A stretch of DNA of 64,000 nucleotides from Zygnema cylindricum (GCA_037447655.1 JBBHKE010001577.1:359545-423544), one strand, 5' to 3'; shown: positions 35,877-48,700, counted from the stretch's first letter. Notes: generated by a model from the sequence alone, not told the origin. Made by a program: numbers and translations.

Positions 35877-36745
35877 ATATAATGATCTCATGTATTCTTA
35901 GAAGTAGTAGGACTTAATTATAAATGTATCAATAAAACTGAATTGTAATACTTTTTTTTTGTTTTTTTTTGGGTTTTTTCTAACTTTTTCTGTTTTTAGT
36001 TTGGTGTTTTTTTTTCCGTATTCTACTTTTTTTTTATATTGTGTTCAGTTTATTTGAGTAGTAATAGGCATTAATGATATATGTATTAATATGGTTTTTT
36101 CCTAGTAATAGGCACTAACTGTGGATATTAAAAACCTCTATTCTTTTTCTTCTTCATCTCCTCTATTCTTTCATATAATGATCTCAGGTATTTTTAGAAG
36201 TAGTAGGAATTAGTTATATGTGTATCAATAAAACTAAATTGTAATACTTTTTTTTTTTGGGTTTTTCCTTAAATTTTCTGTTTTTATTTTGGTGTTTTCT
36301 TTTCCATATTATATTTTTTATATTGTGTTCAGTTTATTTCAGTATAATAGGCATTAATGATATATGTAATAGTAGGGTTTTTTCCTAGTAATAGGCACTA
36401 ACTGTAGATATTAATAACCTCTTTTCTTTTTCTTCTTCATCTCCTCTATTCCTCCATATAATGATCTCAGGTATATTTAGAAGTAGTAGGAATTAATTAT
36501 ATATGTATCAAAAAAACTGAATTGTAATACCTTTTTTTTGTTTTTTTTGGATTTTTCCGTTACTTTTCTGTTTTTATTTTGGTGTTTTCTTTCCGTATTT
36601 TATGTTTTATATTGTGTTCGGTTTATTTTAGTAGTAATAGGCATTAATGATATATGTATTAATAGGGTTTTTTCCTAGTAATAGGCACTAACTGTGGATA
36701 TTAAGAACCTCTTTTCTTTTTCTTCTTCATCTCCTCTATTCTTTC
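35877..36745. repeat. Three ~290-bp T-rich tandem units
   Basis: Units begin near 35877, 36173 and 36456 with ATATAATGATCTCA. They share AGAAGTAGTAGGA, AATAGGCATTAATGATATAT and ACCTC...TCTTCTTCATCTCC in the same order. They lie just upstream of the Harbinger ORF1. Confidence 0.88.
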
Positions 36746-36919
36746 TATTTTTTTTTGTTTTCATCTTTCTATGCTTCTCCTTCTAATTCTATCATTCGAT
36801 TCATCTCCTTCCGTACTACTTCTATACTTCTTCTAATTTTTGTATCTTATTCGTACGAACTTTTTCGTATAATCTTCTTCATATATTTTTCATGGTTGTC
36901 AACACCTACGTGTTTTTGC

Positions 36920-37928
36920 ATGAGTCTTGTAGGTGGTCTTGGGAAAAAAACCACGCAGAATAAGGGTGGAAATTCGAAAAGCCCAAAAAAAATCCTCGGT
37001 GGTAGCGAAGGAGTGGGAAAAAGGGGCAAAAAAAAAGTGAATCAAAAAAGGGTAACAAACAAGCATAAAACGAAGAGGTCTTGGGTGAGCCAATTACAAG
37101 TGACAAACAAACGGAAAATAAGGAGGAAGATCTCAACGATATTGGTGCAAGCCCTCCATCTAATTACAATCGATGGACGGAGAGCGAGGCATTCAAGTTG
37201 ATTTCTATCAAAGTTGAAGAAATGCAACATGAAAAGACAAACGCCCTACGACCACACATCGATATGCGGAAGAAAAGTGGAGACGAATTAGCCACCAATT
37301 GGAACAACAAGGTGTGTCAAAACCTTACATCCGTTGCTGGCAGAAATGGGAAAATCTCCTTAAGGACTATAATAAAATCAAAGACTTGCAATCAAAAATC
37401 CCTAGTGGCAATATTGGTTACTGGTCAATGGGTATGTTTGAAAAGACCAGAATAAAATTGTCCGGTGGTTTCAATTAACGGTTCTATTTTTCGATAGATG
37501 ATGGTGTAGGCGGAAATAAAAACATAGCACCCACTCACGTCAGGGACACGTTTACACTTAGCCAGAGAGGGTCTACCACGTTTGAGAGAAACGGTAGTGC
37601 ATCCAAAAATAATGTTTTTAATGATACACCAACTACCTCACCAACATCCGAGAACATTTACAACAACACCAGTGGGAAACGTAAGAGAAATGGTCATGAT
37701 GCAAACGCATCACGATCATTGGATCTTACTGGGTTTCAAGAAATAGCACAAGAAATACATCAGATGTTGACGATGGCCACATTTGGGGAACTGCTTACGG
37801 CAAATTGGGAGAGGAACGATCGTCGTTTTCAAGAAGACGCTGAAGAAAGACGCCAATTGATCAATGCCGTATGTAAGATTGCCGAAAGGAAGAGTGGTGA
37901 TGATAACAACGCATCCCATCAGCCATGA
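36920..37928 (+). pseudogene. Harbinger ORF1 (Myb/SANT-trihelix-like), frameshifted
   Basis: The DNA-binding partner protein of a PIF/Harbinger transposase. A Lys-rich N-terminal stretch starting MSLVGGLGKK is followed, in another frame from about 37060, by NYNRWTESEAFKL, and in a third from about 37240 by KWRRISHQLEQQG and CWQKWENLLKDYNKIKDL. Together these make a typical trihelix fold, so at least two frameshifts have occurred or are assembly errors. A GT-AG intron (37432-37497, donor GTATGT) keeps frame into a second exon at 37498-37928. That exon contains LTGFQEIAQEIHQ and WERNDRRFQEDAEERRQL, a helical C-terminal segment typical of ORF1 proteins. Confidence 0.75.
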
Positions 37929-39616
37929 AAATAGTAAGTTATGAGGGAAAAAGTGGTTGCATTATTTTTGTAGGTCCTAAGTGTTAGTTGATTTTCTGTT
38001 TCTATTGTTTTTTTGTTTTTTTTTTTAATTCCTTTCTTTCTCTTATTGATTGTGATTTCTCTTGTTTGAATAAACAGGAAGGAGCGCTCGAGGCAAAACG
38101 TCTTCCTAGTAATTGATTGGATTTCCTTTTTTGTTCTGGAATTAGATTGTGTGTTCTTAGTGTTTTCTGTAATAGATTCAATTTATAGGTTTAAAGCCAT
38201 CTGTTTTACTTATGCTACAAGCTGGTAGAAAAAAGTAGCAAAAACATGAAAAATGGTGGCTTATTTGTTTTACTTTTGTTGTTACTTACTTTTGATGTGT
38301 TTGTATTTTTTTACAAAACGTTGAAAATTTATGTATTTGGATTTTATTTTCATTCATGTATTTTCTATTATTTACACAACATTCATTTATACAAAATCAT
38401 TTCATAATTGTCCAAAATCATTGTTTTACATTTACGGTTATGCATTACATTTTTTAAGTTATTTCAATAAGTATTATAAAATTGTTATATGCCTTGTAAA
38501 CATATACTGTATAATATTTTATATACACGACATTATAAATGTATGCCACACTAACGTCAGTGAAAACATAAGGTAAACTCACACCATCGCCAAAAAAAAA
38601 ACATAAGACACAAAAAGACAGCCAGACTTTTCAAAATAAACCTTTCCTATACATCTAAAATAAAGTACAAAAAAAGGTAGAAACCTGTTTGAAGCAAACT
38701 GTTGTTTTGTAAAGCTAAATCCAAATTTCGTTTTTTCGACGAATCGCGTTTTCGTGAAATCATATTATCGACTTTGTTAACTTAAATTCCATTATTAGGG
38801 TTTACAGTTGGAGCGCCAGAGGTCGACATCTAAAACAAAGACAAACAAAACAGCAATGGAAAAAAAAAGACAGAAACGGAAAGAATAACAGTAAAAGTGA
38901 CGGAAACAAACGACAAAAAAAACAGAGTAAAATAAAATAATGAAAACAAGGAACAAAAGGGGGAACAAAACACAAAAGGAAGCAAAACAATGAAAAACAA
39001 AAGAGATTGAAATGATAACACTATAGCGACAAAAAAAAATCCGAAAAAGGAAACAAAATGAGAAAAAGAAATCAAAATAATGAAAACAAGGAACAAAAAG
39101 GGGAAAAAAAACAGAAAAGGAGGCAGTCAAAAAGGAAAGAAACCCGGACAAGGAAGAAATTTGTTCGAAGAAGAAGGGAGAGAAATGGAATGGAAAAGGA
39201 GGAGGAAGGGAGGAGAGAGAAAGACAAAGAGAAGGCCGCCTCCGTAAGCAAACTGAAAACATACGACAAAACAACATAAAATAATACAAACAGATTAACT
39301 TAACTACTTACCATTGGAAAGTTCGGAAAGTAACTGATTAAAGTTTGGAAAGTTTGGAGCTGCTGTGATAAAAAAGGCATTATATCATATAAAGCAACCC
39401 ATTACAATAGTGAAGACAATATCCGCATGACACAATGATAACTACGATTTTCATTCATGAAAAAAAAGCAATACAGGTATCTCTTTTGAAGATATTCATT
39501 TAACACTAACCTTTGTTTTCTTGCTTCGTATGTTTGACTAACCTTACCACAACAATAACTCTATTTTAATGAGAATCAATGTCTTTCCCTAAGTAAAAAA
39601 AAATAGAAAGATTATT

Positions 39617-40630
39617 CTAAAACACTCCGTGCCTTTCATAAAGATCGTCCGCTAGAAAGTCGCGTAGGGCTTTGCCTTCTTCGTCGTCATATGCACCTCT
39701 CTCCGCGACATTCCTTTCCTCCTCATTTGGAGGTGTGGTACACGGAGAATCCTCATCCAAGTAACGAATTCCCTCGTGTAACATCAAATTGTGTAGTGTA
39801 CACACTGTTATAACTGTGTCCACTACCCGTTCCATGTCAGGTAACACAATTTTTCTGCTTATGATTTGCCATTGTCGTTTTAGTATCCCAAAAAATCGCT
39901 CCACACCCATGCGCCTACTACTATGAAAGTAGTTGAAAGATTTTTGTGGTTCTTCTAGGTTCCATCCAGGATACGGTGTGATTAGGTGTCTACATAGAGG
40001 ATATCCGGCATCCCCTATAATTAAAGGTGGAACCTCTTCCCAAGTTACATCAACAGATAGCCCTTGTAGTCCTCTCCCAAACAATATAGCATTCTCTATG
40101 CCGGAATTTCTGAATACTCTTGAGTCATGAACACTGTCTGCCCACCCTACACATGCATCTATAACATAAGTGTTGGGTGCAACCACCGTCTGTAATATCG
40201 TACTATAATTCCTTTCCCTATCGTACCAATCCGACGCCCTCATATCAACCCCTAACCCTATATTGATGTGGGTCGCATCGATCGCCCCACAACAGTTCGG
40301 AAATTCAAATTTATAATATTTTAATGCACCTACAAGTTGATTAAACTTCGTTCCGGTCGGCCATTTTATCAGCCGTGGCGTAAGTATCTCCCTCACTGCT
40401 CGACAAAAAATTGCTTGCTTGTTTTCGTGATACTGTTTTTCCACTAACGCCAAAGAGTTTCCCACTGAAACAACTGTGTTTCCTGTTGCTAGACGATAGA
40501 GGACTATTTGCCGTTTGACAGCAAGTTTCCTATTGGGAATGTTAATAAAACACGGAGCAGGGTCAATCTCCATACGATGTCGTAATACATCAACCAAATA
40601 TTTCACGAGATGTCGTGGAAGGCGGAACAT
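39617..40630 (-). CDS. PIF/Harbinger DDE transposase (HARBI1-like)
   Basis: An intact single-exon frame of 337 aa. The three catalytic acids are visible: GAIDATH (about 117), IIGDAGYP (about 204) and VERFFGILKRQW (about 243), the usual DDE_4 arrangement. Also family-like are NYSTILQTVVAP, DSVHDSRVFRNSG and VCTLHNLMLHEG. The N-terminal part (MFRLPRHLVKYLVDVL...) looks like the helical DNA-binding segment. HARBI1-like proteins are often 350-450 aa, so a further upstream exon is possible. The frame has no stops or shifts, unlike its partner ORF1. It cuts and pastes element DNA and is expected to need the ORF1 protein for nuclear import and end binding. Confidence 0.92.
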   Translation of the reverse strand: MFRLPRHLVKYLVDVLRHRMEIDPAPCFINIPNRKLAVKRQIVLYRLATGNTVVSVGNSLALVEKQYHENKQAIFCRAVREILTPRLIKWPTGTKFNQLVGALKYYKFEFPNCCGAIDATHINIGLGVDMRASDWYDRERNYSTILQTVVAPNTYVIDACVGWADSVHDSRVFRNSGIENAILFGRGLQGLSVDVTWEEVPPLIIGDAGYPLCRHLITPYPGWNLEEPQKSFNYFHSSRRMGVERFFGILKRQWQIISRKIVLPDMERVVDTVITVCTLHNLMLHEGIRYLDEDSPCTTPPNEEERNVAERGAYDDEEGKALRDFLADDLYERHGVF

Positions 40631-41036
40631 TTCCTTTTACTTATCATTTTCAAACGTATCGACAAGGTTTCATTGAAAATAATAAACTCCGAGGGATAAT
40701 GTAATATTGGCCACGAAATCTCCGTCGTCCAATAATGTTCATTGATGTTGCGAAACTCTCAACCAAATTTACGAAGTTTTGAGAAGCGTGCATGATGTTA
40801 TTTTTGATAAAAAACATCATTTATCATTAAAAAAATACAATCCTCTTCCGTTTGGTTTTTATTGTTCGTGTTAAAAAGGATTAGTATGAGCAGTATAAGT
40901 TCCATTTTGCAGAGATACATGTAAAAATGTGACAGATGTCACTTAATACGGCGAAGGCTTTCCGTTGGACGCATGCTTTCAAATAAAAGCCATGGCAGCC
41001 GTGAGGAAGGTAGGGTTTGTTACGAACCCTGATGAA

Positions 41037-41192
41037 GGTACACATGGTACGTTAAATTATACTCGTACTATACTTTAATTAAGTGTCTTCTCATACGCTG
41101 GTACGCATATTTTTGTTGGTACACATGGTACGTTAGATTATACTCGTACTATACTTTAATTACTTATGCTGGTACACATATTTCGTTCTTGA
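41037..41192. repeat. ~81-bp direct duplication
   Basis: GGTACACATGGTACGTTA followed by ATTATACTCGTACTATAC occurs at 41037 and 41118, with a shared tail (CTGGTACGCATAT / CTGGTACACATAT). Confidence 0.85.
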
Positions 41193-41416
41193 CTTTCCGT
41201 TGAAGATATTTTGTAGATTTTCAAAATCTAGACTTTAACCTACGTGGCACCAATCATAATTGAGGAACGATGTCTACTGGCATGACATAATGGAAGGCCG
41301 TGCCAGTAAACACTAGAAATAGACGTATCCGCATGTTTACTAGGACCGTCTAATGGAGAACAAGCCTGAGATGGTAAATCTACCAACATAGAACACTAGA
41401 ATCTGTCTAGACTCTA

Positions 41417-42100
41417 GAGCATAGTTCAAAAGTAGCTTACCGTACGCCCATACAATATGCCTATTGTACGCAAAACATACAATATGCCCTTAAGACCCAT
41501 ATTGTATTGGCTGCAAAATGAAATAAAATAGGAACAGGGTTGAGTTGCACATCGATCGATAGAGAACGACATGTCTAAATTTTGAAAAAAAATAGGACAA
41601 AAAAAATATTTCTGTGAGTTTTGAGAGACTTTTTATTTAAACCGTCAAATTTGGACGATCGGACTGTCGTTGATCAAAATAGGCGATTTAAAAAGATCAC
41701 ATGAAAAGCCCATAACACAACTTACGAAAGGACAATCTGTCATATTAGCGTCTGCAATTTTGAGGGCCACACTAAATAAAGCCTCAAATTGACCAACCAG
41801 GCAGTATGGGACGATAAAATAAAATAAAATACCACACTGCCAAAAAAATTACCAAAACCTACGGACCAACCCCGTTGGTGGCTTTTCCCCCGGAATGTCA
41901 TCCTACGCCGTGTCAGTTCGCTAAAAAAATTCGTCCGGCGGCGTGCGCTGTACTTTGATCTTACATCAGATTCGGACGTTCGTACAGGAGTGTGCACGAC
42001 ACACACAGATACAGTATGCCTCCGTTGCGCGAGTTTTGTGCAAAGTTTTGTGCGCCTACCAAAGGCCTACCATAAAAAAACCTACTTTTGAACTATGCTC
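41417..42100. mobile_element. 684-bp MITE with 19-bp inverted ends
   Basis: The left end GAGCATAGTTCAAAAGTAG is perfectly inverted at the right end (CTACTTTTGAACTATGCTC), with TA immediately outside each end. The flanks extend the symmetry (CTCTAGAG). No coding capacity and no second copy in this window. Superfamily uncertain; TA suggests Tc1/mariner-like. Confidence 0.75.
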
Positions 42101-43129
42101 TAGAGCTTAAGAAACTTGTCGGATCAAAAATCGGTCGGAAGACAGAAAATGAATCGACGTGGCATTTGTCTTTGCGTTGCCGTTGATAGTTGATACGCCG
42201 AAATTGCCGCTTCAAACGTCCGGCCCTCTGATTCTCTCCGCAAAACTGTTTACGATAGTTTGTCTTATTATGATGCGATACGGTTATCCTAGGTCTGGCG
42301 GTTTGTCCTCTTTGGATTTTTCTGGCACGAGTCTTCTAAGATCACGATCGACGGCCGCCAGTTCCTGCACGGTTTTTCAAACAACTAACGTTTGTACGTG
42401 AAATAATGTCGATCAATACTGGTTCACAAGTCACAACGCTACGTTCTGCGGACAAATGGACATATTCCAGCCCACTCCGTACACCACTTGTCCCATCGAG
42501 CTCCTTACAAATACTATTTACGGTAGATCTTCCTGTGTCGTACATGTCGGTGTGACTCTCCGGGATTCGTGGACTGCTGCATGTGACTCACTTTCGGCTC
42601 AGATCTGGTCGGTGGAGTACGTCTGCCAGTTGCTGAAGTGGAAAACAGTACGATATGATCCTGCTGGACACAGACTCCAGGTACAGACTCCGTACTGCAG
42701 TCCAGGACACTTCTTCAAACGTCGTGCATTCGTGGCTCCCCGGCTTTGCGGTATCGCAATATCGGTGCCGCCACTGGAGGACGACGCAGGTTTCATATTT
42801 TGGCCGCAAATTTGAAACTTCACGGCCGTTGCGTCACATTGTCTTTCTCGCCAGCTGTGATTCTGTACTATGGTTGTGTGTCTATTATTGCAAACTTGTA
42901 CCGAAGGAAAGGAACGAGAGAGAATATGCCGTACGTCATCGACATTGTGTACGGTAACACACGTGACTATAGCTTTTATCGCAATCTTTCAACATTATTC
43001 TCACACGTGTGTTATGCCTCGACGGACTCGTTGATTGGCCACGACCTGGTCACATCCGAATTCTGGATGTTCCGAGTGTCTACGTGTGTACCATACCGTT
43101 ACGACTTGAGAGCGTGTCACTTTCCCCTG
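42101..43129. other. Intergenic, no gene recognised
   Basis: This region is less AT-rich than its surroundings. Overlapping 70-130 codon frames on both strands show no domain-like sequence. GTAC-rich motifs are frequent. Confidence 0.35.
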
Positions 43130-43282
43130 TGCACACTTGGATGGTAGATCCGGCGGTTGCGGTGGAAAAAAATGATCCTCAACTTCCCGTTGGCGGTTGC
43201 CGAGCGAAATTGACACGTGGGCAAGAAAAATAGCTGACTCAAGTGGCCAAAATAACATTAACGCTAACGACGATACACGGTT
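43130..43282. mobile_element. Diverged copy of the 217-bp CACCG MITE
   Basis: CACACTTGGATGG, CTTCCCGTTGGCGGTTGCCGA and TGGCCAAAATAACATTAACGC...ACGATACACGG follow the order of the 217-bp family, but with many changes and without a clear left end. Confidence 0.4.
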
Positions 43283-45764
43283 TACCGCAGTTATGAACAA
43301 AACATTATAGTCAGGTTTTTTCGGTAACAAAAGATAACCTTCGGCCGAATAATTGCTCTTGCTATTGTCACGTCTCATTGAGACGATTTTGCTTTTGAAA
43401 AGTACTGTAACATCTCGTTGGCTTGTTGTACCAAGAGTTGTACACGTGTTCCATTATTGTACTAGAAATTGACCAGGCGATCCGTGGGCCCAAAACATGC
43501 TTTGTACGACATAAGTGTTATTACTGTGGATGATCTCACTTTGACTCAAAAAGTACGGCACATAGTCGTTTTTTTATCGTCGTGTACATGAGTAAGGCGA
43601 CCTCATATTTGAATTAAATGCAAAATGATATTCGTAAAAAACAATTCTTCAAGCAACATATTCTTCACACAAATTTTACGACAGCGCTTTTTACAGGATG
43701 AAAAATAAAGAGACTGAAACCATCGCACCGCAACTTCAAAAAGGATAATCATTAACCAGATCAACCTGAAGTGAAGTTTCCGTCACGTCTAGTTATGGAA
43801 ATACAATTTTTCACCAAGGAAAAATCTCCGCTATTACACTTAATAGCTGAAAAGTGGCGCAAATACACTCTATAGCTACTTTACATCCCACCTATATAGT
43901 AACTCCATAGAAAAATATACACCACGTAAATGTGAGGAAAAGGAGAGAGACAGCGGGAAAGGAAAAGAATCGTGGCATCCGTTTGAAAACCAATGTTCCC
44001 AGAACTCACATTGCCATATATTATTAAAAAAGAATCGAAACTTCCATAATTTTTTTTTACCACAAACAAAATGTGCAAATTTCAGTGGTTTCCCACTTCT
44101 TTCTACTTTCACTGATCATTTTCTTTCATATGAATGGAATTCAGAATGTTTCGCTTTCCTGTAGAGGCGTGACAAGTGTCACGCTTCAGGAACTATATGG
44201 AGCCTCAATAGAAGACAATGGAACTTAGTCGATAACTATATATCAGCGAAATTATAAGCTACAAAAAAATCTACTAACCAAAGAATATAGTGCCTGAAAA
44301 GAACAATAAAAAATAGTAATCACATGGGATAATTCAACAACTGTAAAAGTAACGACAAGTCTAAAAATGTGAATCTCTCTCTGTTTCCAACTACCAATTA
44401 ACTCCCCATTGTTTTCCCTTAATGCTTCTTCCTTCAGAAACAAACAAATGTCCAACGAAAACGATGCCGTTACATTTGACTGTTCCGTTCCATTCCATTG
44501 CTTTGTGCAATAAAAGGGTGAGCTGCAACATGGAGAAATCAGCAATTGTTGGTCAACTTAAGTCAAACATGTTACAGGTCTTCACACCGACAACTCGACA
44601 AGAAAATACACCTGTGACCTAAACCTAACAAAAAGCCAGACTATAACTACTTAGAGTTTTGTTTCTTCATAATTTGAAAGGTCGACGACAACTCGTATCA
44701 GCCTACTTTGTCGCTATAACTGGTTTTCCCTCAAACTTTCACAATTCCGTATGTATTAAATTTACCCTGTTAAACCGTAAATATAATCAAGGAACCCAAC
44801 CAAAGGCTCCCACCTATAACCTCACAAAATACCCTTTTCAAAGAAAGAACGACCGAAATTGCCAGTATCAAAATTCCTCTGAATTAAATCACACAGACCA
44901 TCCACTTTCCTGCTAATAATAAAAAGAAATAGCAGTTTCCATGTGATAGGAAATCCTGTTTAAATAAAGTAAAAGCCAACAGCCCTGATTTAGTGTGCCT
45001 AATTCCAGATCACATTGCCACAATATGAAATGACCTTAAGTGAGGATTATAAATCAGAGAACTCAAACCTAATACAAACTGAACCGTTAATCCAGGCTTA
45101 ATTCAAACCTATTTCAAACTCAAAGTCAAACCTGACTGGAACTTAAGCAAATCAAAAAACGGATTGAACTTAAGTTCCGCTTCAGCATTTAAACCGTCGA
45201 TGTTTCACAAAGTTGAGCTCTAAAATAACCTTGTTTATGAAAGGAAAAGGCGAGAGAGAGGGGGAGAGAGAGAGAGAGGGAGAGAGAGAGAGTTAGAGAG
45301 ATTTGGTTAAAAAAGAGGATTCGTAATACCTAAAATGTTGTAAACCCTCCTGGACCGCAATCTCAAACCTCCCTGGTACAAGAGGTAAAGGTAACAATAC
45401 GATACACTTGGGGAAGAAAATAATACTCTTCTTTTCTTCATGTGTGATCAATAACTCAACTTTAAGTCCACATGACCTAATTACTAAATGTATAGAGGAC
45501 GAGGGAGAGGGAGAGGGAGAGGGAGAGGGAGAGGGGAGAATGGAAAGCAATGAGAAATTTGCCTGGTCCGTTACTCTTCAAGGTGTACAAGCGCTTGCTT
45601 GAGAAGAAAAGAAAAGAAAAGAAATTGGACGTTTGTGAATGTAGACAATCAATTTTCACCCACTTGAACCCTCACCCTCTTTCCCTCTCTCGCTCTCCCT
45701 CTCCCTCTCTCGCTCTCCCTCTCCCTCTCCCCCTCCCCCGAAACTTCAAACGATTGTAACTCAC
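43283..45764. other. 3' region of the kinase gene, exons unresolved
   Basis: At least one further exon of the kinase must lie here or just beyond, because exon 3 ends at a strong donor inside the last kinase subdomain. One candidate is minus 45373-45331: acceptor CTTGTACCAG, then about 43 bp coding RFEIAVQEGLQHF, donor GTATTA. It keeps frame, but I could not match it to the family. GA-rich microsatellites lie at 45255-45302 and 45498-45538. Confidence 0.35.
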
Positions 45765-48700
45765 TCAAAATCTCCTCGGGTGTAATCCTCCTTTTGGGAT
45801 CCCTTGTCAGCATCCTCCTCACGAGATCCTTCCCCTCCTCCGAAATCATTGGCCATGGAGCTCGAACCATATTCGCTCTTCCTTCTCGAATTGCCTTGAA
45901 AATTCCCTCATTGGTCGCGGCCCAGAAAGGGGGAACTCCCGACAGGAGAATATAAAGTACGACTCCTAAGCTCCAAACATCGGCAGCCGGACCGTACCGC
46001 TCCGCAAGTACTTCCGGGGCCAAATAGAAGGGAGAGCCCGCCATGTCCTTACAGGGTTTCCCTACACAATCAGTTCCAGTTTCCGTTGGAGGTTTATTTG
46101 CAGGTTCGTTTGCAGTTTTGTTTGCAGTTTCATTTGCAGTTTTATTTGCAGTTTCAGTTTCCAGTTTGATTCACGCTTTGATTTCCGCATCAGTTTCTGT
46201 TTCGTTTCTGTTTACTTTTCCGCTTCCGTTTCTGTTTCCAATTCCGTTTCCATTGCATTTCCTGTCTGTTTCCAGTCCCGTTTCCCTTTCTATTTCTGCC
46301 ATTTGTGCTTGCATTTCTTCCTATTTCTGTTTCTGATTTTTTCACCAGTACATTTCTGTTTCCAGTTTTGTATACGTTTTTTTGTTTCTGTTTCTATTTG
46401 CACCATCTAAATTTCCATTTCCATAACCATGATCATTCCCGTTTCCATTTCCGTTTCCAATTTCAACTTCAGTTTCAGTCTTAGGACCATCAACCCATCA
46501 GCAGGTCATTTTACAAAATTACCCACTGATAAAAAGCAAATTAGGTTTTCCGAAGTTTCCAAATCAGCAAATTTGATTTTCCCTCTTACCCAAATCGGCA
46601 AATTCACTCCAGGAAAAAAGACTTACAACAGAAAAGAAGCAAAGAGTATGCCGCAAAAAAACAAACAAACAAACAAACAAAAAAACTCCAGACCCAAGAT
46701 GCCCTAATTTTCCTGCTCACCTTTCTTAAAGAATGCTGCAACTCCGTAATCAATAACTTTAATTGTAGTATGATCCGATCGACTACAAAGAAGAATATTC
46801 TCCGGTTTTAAATCCCGATGCATTACTCCGCGAGAATGACAATATCGGAGAACTTCGGCTATGGTTCGACAAACTATGGCAGCGTCTTCTTCAGGATACC
46901 GTTTCCGAGCTTTAATTCGGTCAAAAAGCTCTCCTCCCTCACACAACTCCATTACCAAATGGACATTTTGGGCATCTTCGTAAGTGCCTTTGAGACGGAC
47001 AACATCGGGATGTCCTCTCAGAAGCTCCATTACCGCGACTTCTCGACGAACATCTTCCAAGTCTTGGGCACACTGTAGGCGAATGGGAAAAACCACAAAT
47101 TACCCACGTCAGTCTCTCTCTCTCTCTCCCTCTCTACCTCTCTCCCTCTCGCTCTCGCTCTCTCTATCTCTCAAGCTCACTCTCACTCTCTCTCCTTCCC
47201 TTGCTCATGCTGTCCCATTCTCAAGGTCTTTTATTTTTGGTCTCTCCACACCTGACTGTTTCTATTCCAGAGTTTCACTCTTGTCCGCATTTTCACTTTT
47301 CTTGCCTATGTCGTTCTCACACCTCCCTCCCTCTGCCTCGGAACACCCAACTCACCTGCAGTCTGGCTACACTGTCTCCCTCCATCTCCCACTCTCTCTC
47401 CCTCTCTTCCAAACTACCCGTCTCACCTTCAGTCTGGCCGCACTGTCTCCATCCTTCTCCCACTCTCTCCCCCTCTCTCTCACCTTCAGTCTGGCCACAC
47501 TGTCTCATCCCTCTCTCTCCCTCTCCCTCTCTTCCAAACCACCCATCCCACCTTCAGTCTGGCTACACTGTGTCTCTCCCTCTCCCTCCCTCTCTCACCT
47601 TCAGTCTGGCCTTGCTGATGGACTTGCAGGCGAGTCTTTCTCCCGTCCTTCGGTGGACACAAAGTCGAATAACTCCAAACCTCCCTCTACCGAGTTCCTG
47701 AGCGTAAACATGAAAATCTTCCAAAACATTCGAAAAAGGCCTCTGCAAAATGCTTCCCTTCTCTCTCTCCCTCTCCCTGTCCTTCCCACTCCTTCCAAAC
47801 CCTAACGCGTTTCGAATTCCCAACCCTCGACTTTTTTGAGGAGGTACTTGAGCTTCTTCTTCTTGTGCCAAAGGTCCTGAAAACTCCTCCATATCTCTCC
47901 CCCTCGCCCTCTCCCTCTCCCTCTCTCTCTTCCCTTGAACTTCTTCGACCGACTCGCTGGGACTTAAAGAACTTTGGAAATTAACGGTAGAGAGAGGCCC
48001 TTCTGTGAGAGAATCTTCGTCATTTTCTTCGACAGGTACGGCTTGGAAAACTCTCCAATGACGGGGCATCGACTCGCTCTCTCCTTCCTCCTCCCTCTCT
48101 CCCTCTCCTTCCTCATCTGCCTTTTTCTCCCTCTCTTGAACCCGCCTTCGGTGATGTCCATCAACTCGAGAAGTCATTTTTTCGGGTTGAGAGAGAGAGA
48201 AATGAGAACCTCTCTCTCCTCTCTCCCCCCACTCTCCTTTTTGGGAGTAGTGACTTTGGTTATTATCGGTAACTCGAGAACTTCGATCGTCTCCCTGTGA
48301 AGGTCTCCCTCCTCCTCCTCCTCCTCCTGATTGTGTACTTCTCCCACTATCTCTCCCCCCTCCTTTGCTTATAGAGGAGGTTTCCTCCTCTGTGAGACTC
48401 CCTGATCCCGAGAAACCCTCTCTCTCCTTCTCTCTCTCTCCCTCTTGTCCCACCCTCTGCATCTCCCTCTTCCTCCCTTCCTTCTGTCGCATTTGCAGAA
48501 TTTCCTGCTCAAGCAGGTCACCTCCTCCCTCCTCTTCCTCTCCCTCTTCCTCTCCGTCTCTCCTCTCTCCTCTCCCCACAAAAGGATTATCCTCCTCCGA
48601 GCTCTCCTCCTCCTCCCCGTCTATTGCTACCCCTCTACTCCCTCTCATTGTCAAATTTCCTATCAACCAATCCCTAGTATTCATTAACCTCTCCGATATC

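Larger units (their letters stand above)
36920..40630. mobile_element. PIF/Harbinger transposon, coding core
   Basis: Two convergent coding parts define it: a Myb/trihelix-like ORF1 on the plus strand (36920-37928) and a DDE transposase on the minus strand (39617-40630). This is the standard two-gene makeup of PIF/Harbinger elements. The terminal repeats were not located, so the true ends are probably a few hundred to 2 kb beyond these limits. Between the genes lies 1.7 kb of non-coding DNA, with an A-rich strand at 38820-39270 containing imperfect repeats such as AATGAAAACAAGGAACAAAA. Confidence 0.85.

Noticed and set aside
45331-45373. Fourth kinase exon
   Set aside because: Splice sites and phase fit, but the 14 residues do not resemble the expected end of a kinase domain, so it was left out of the gene model.
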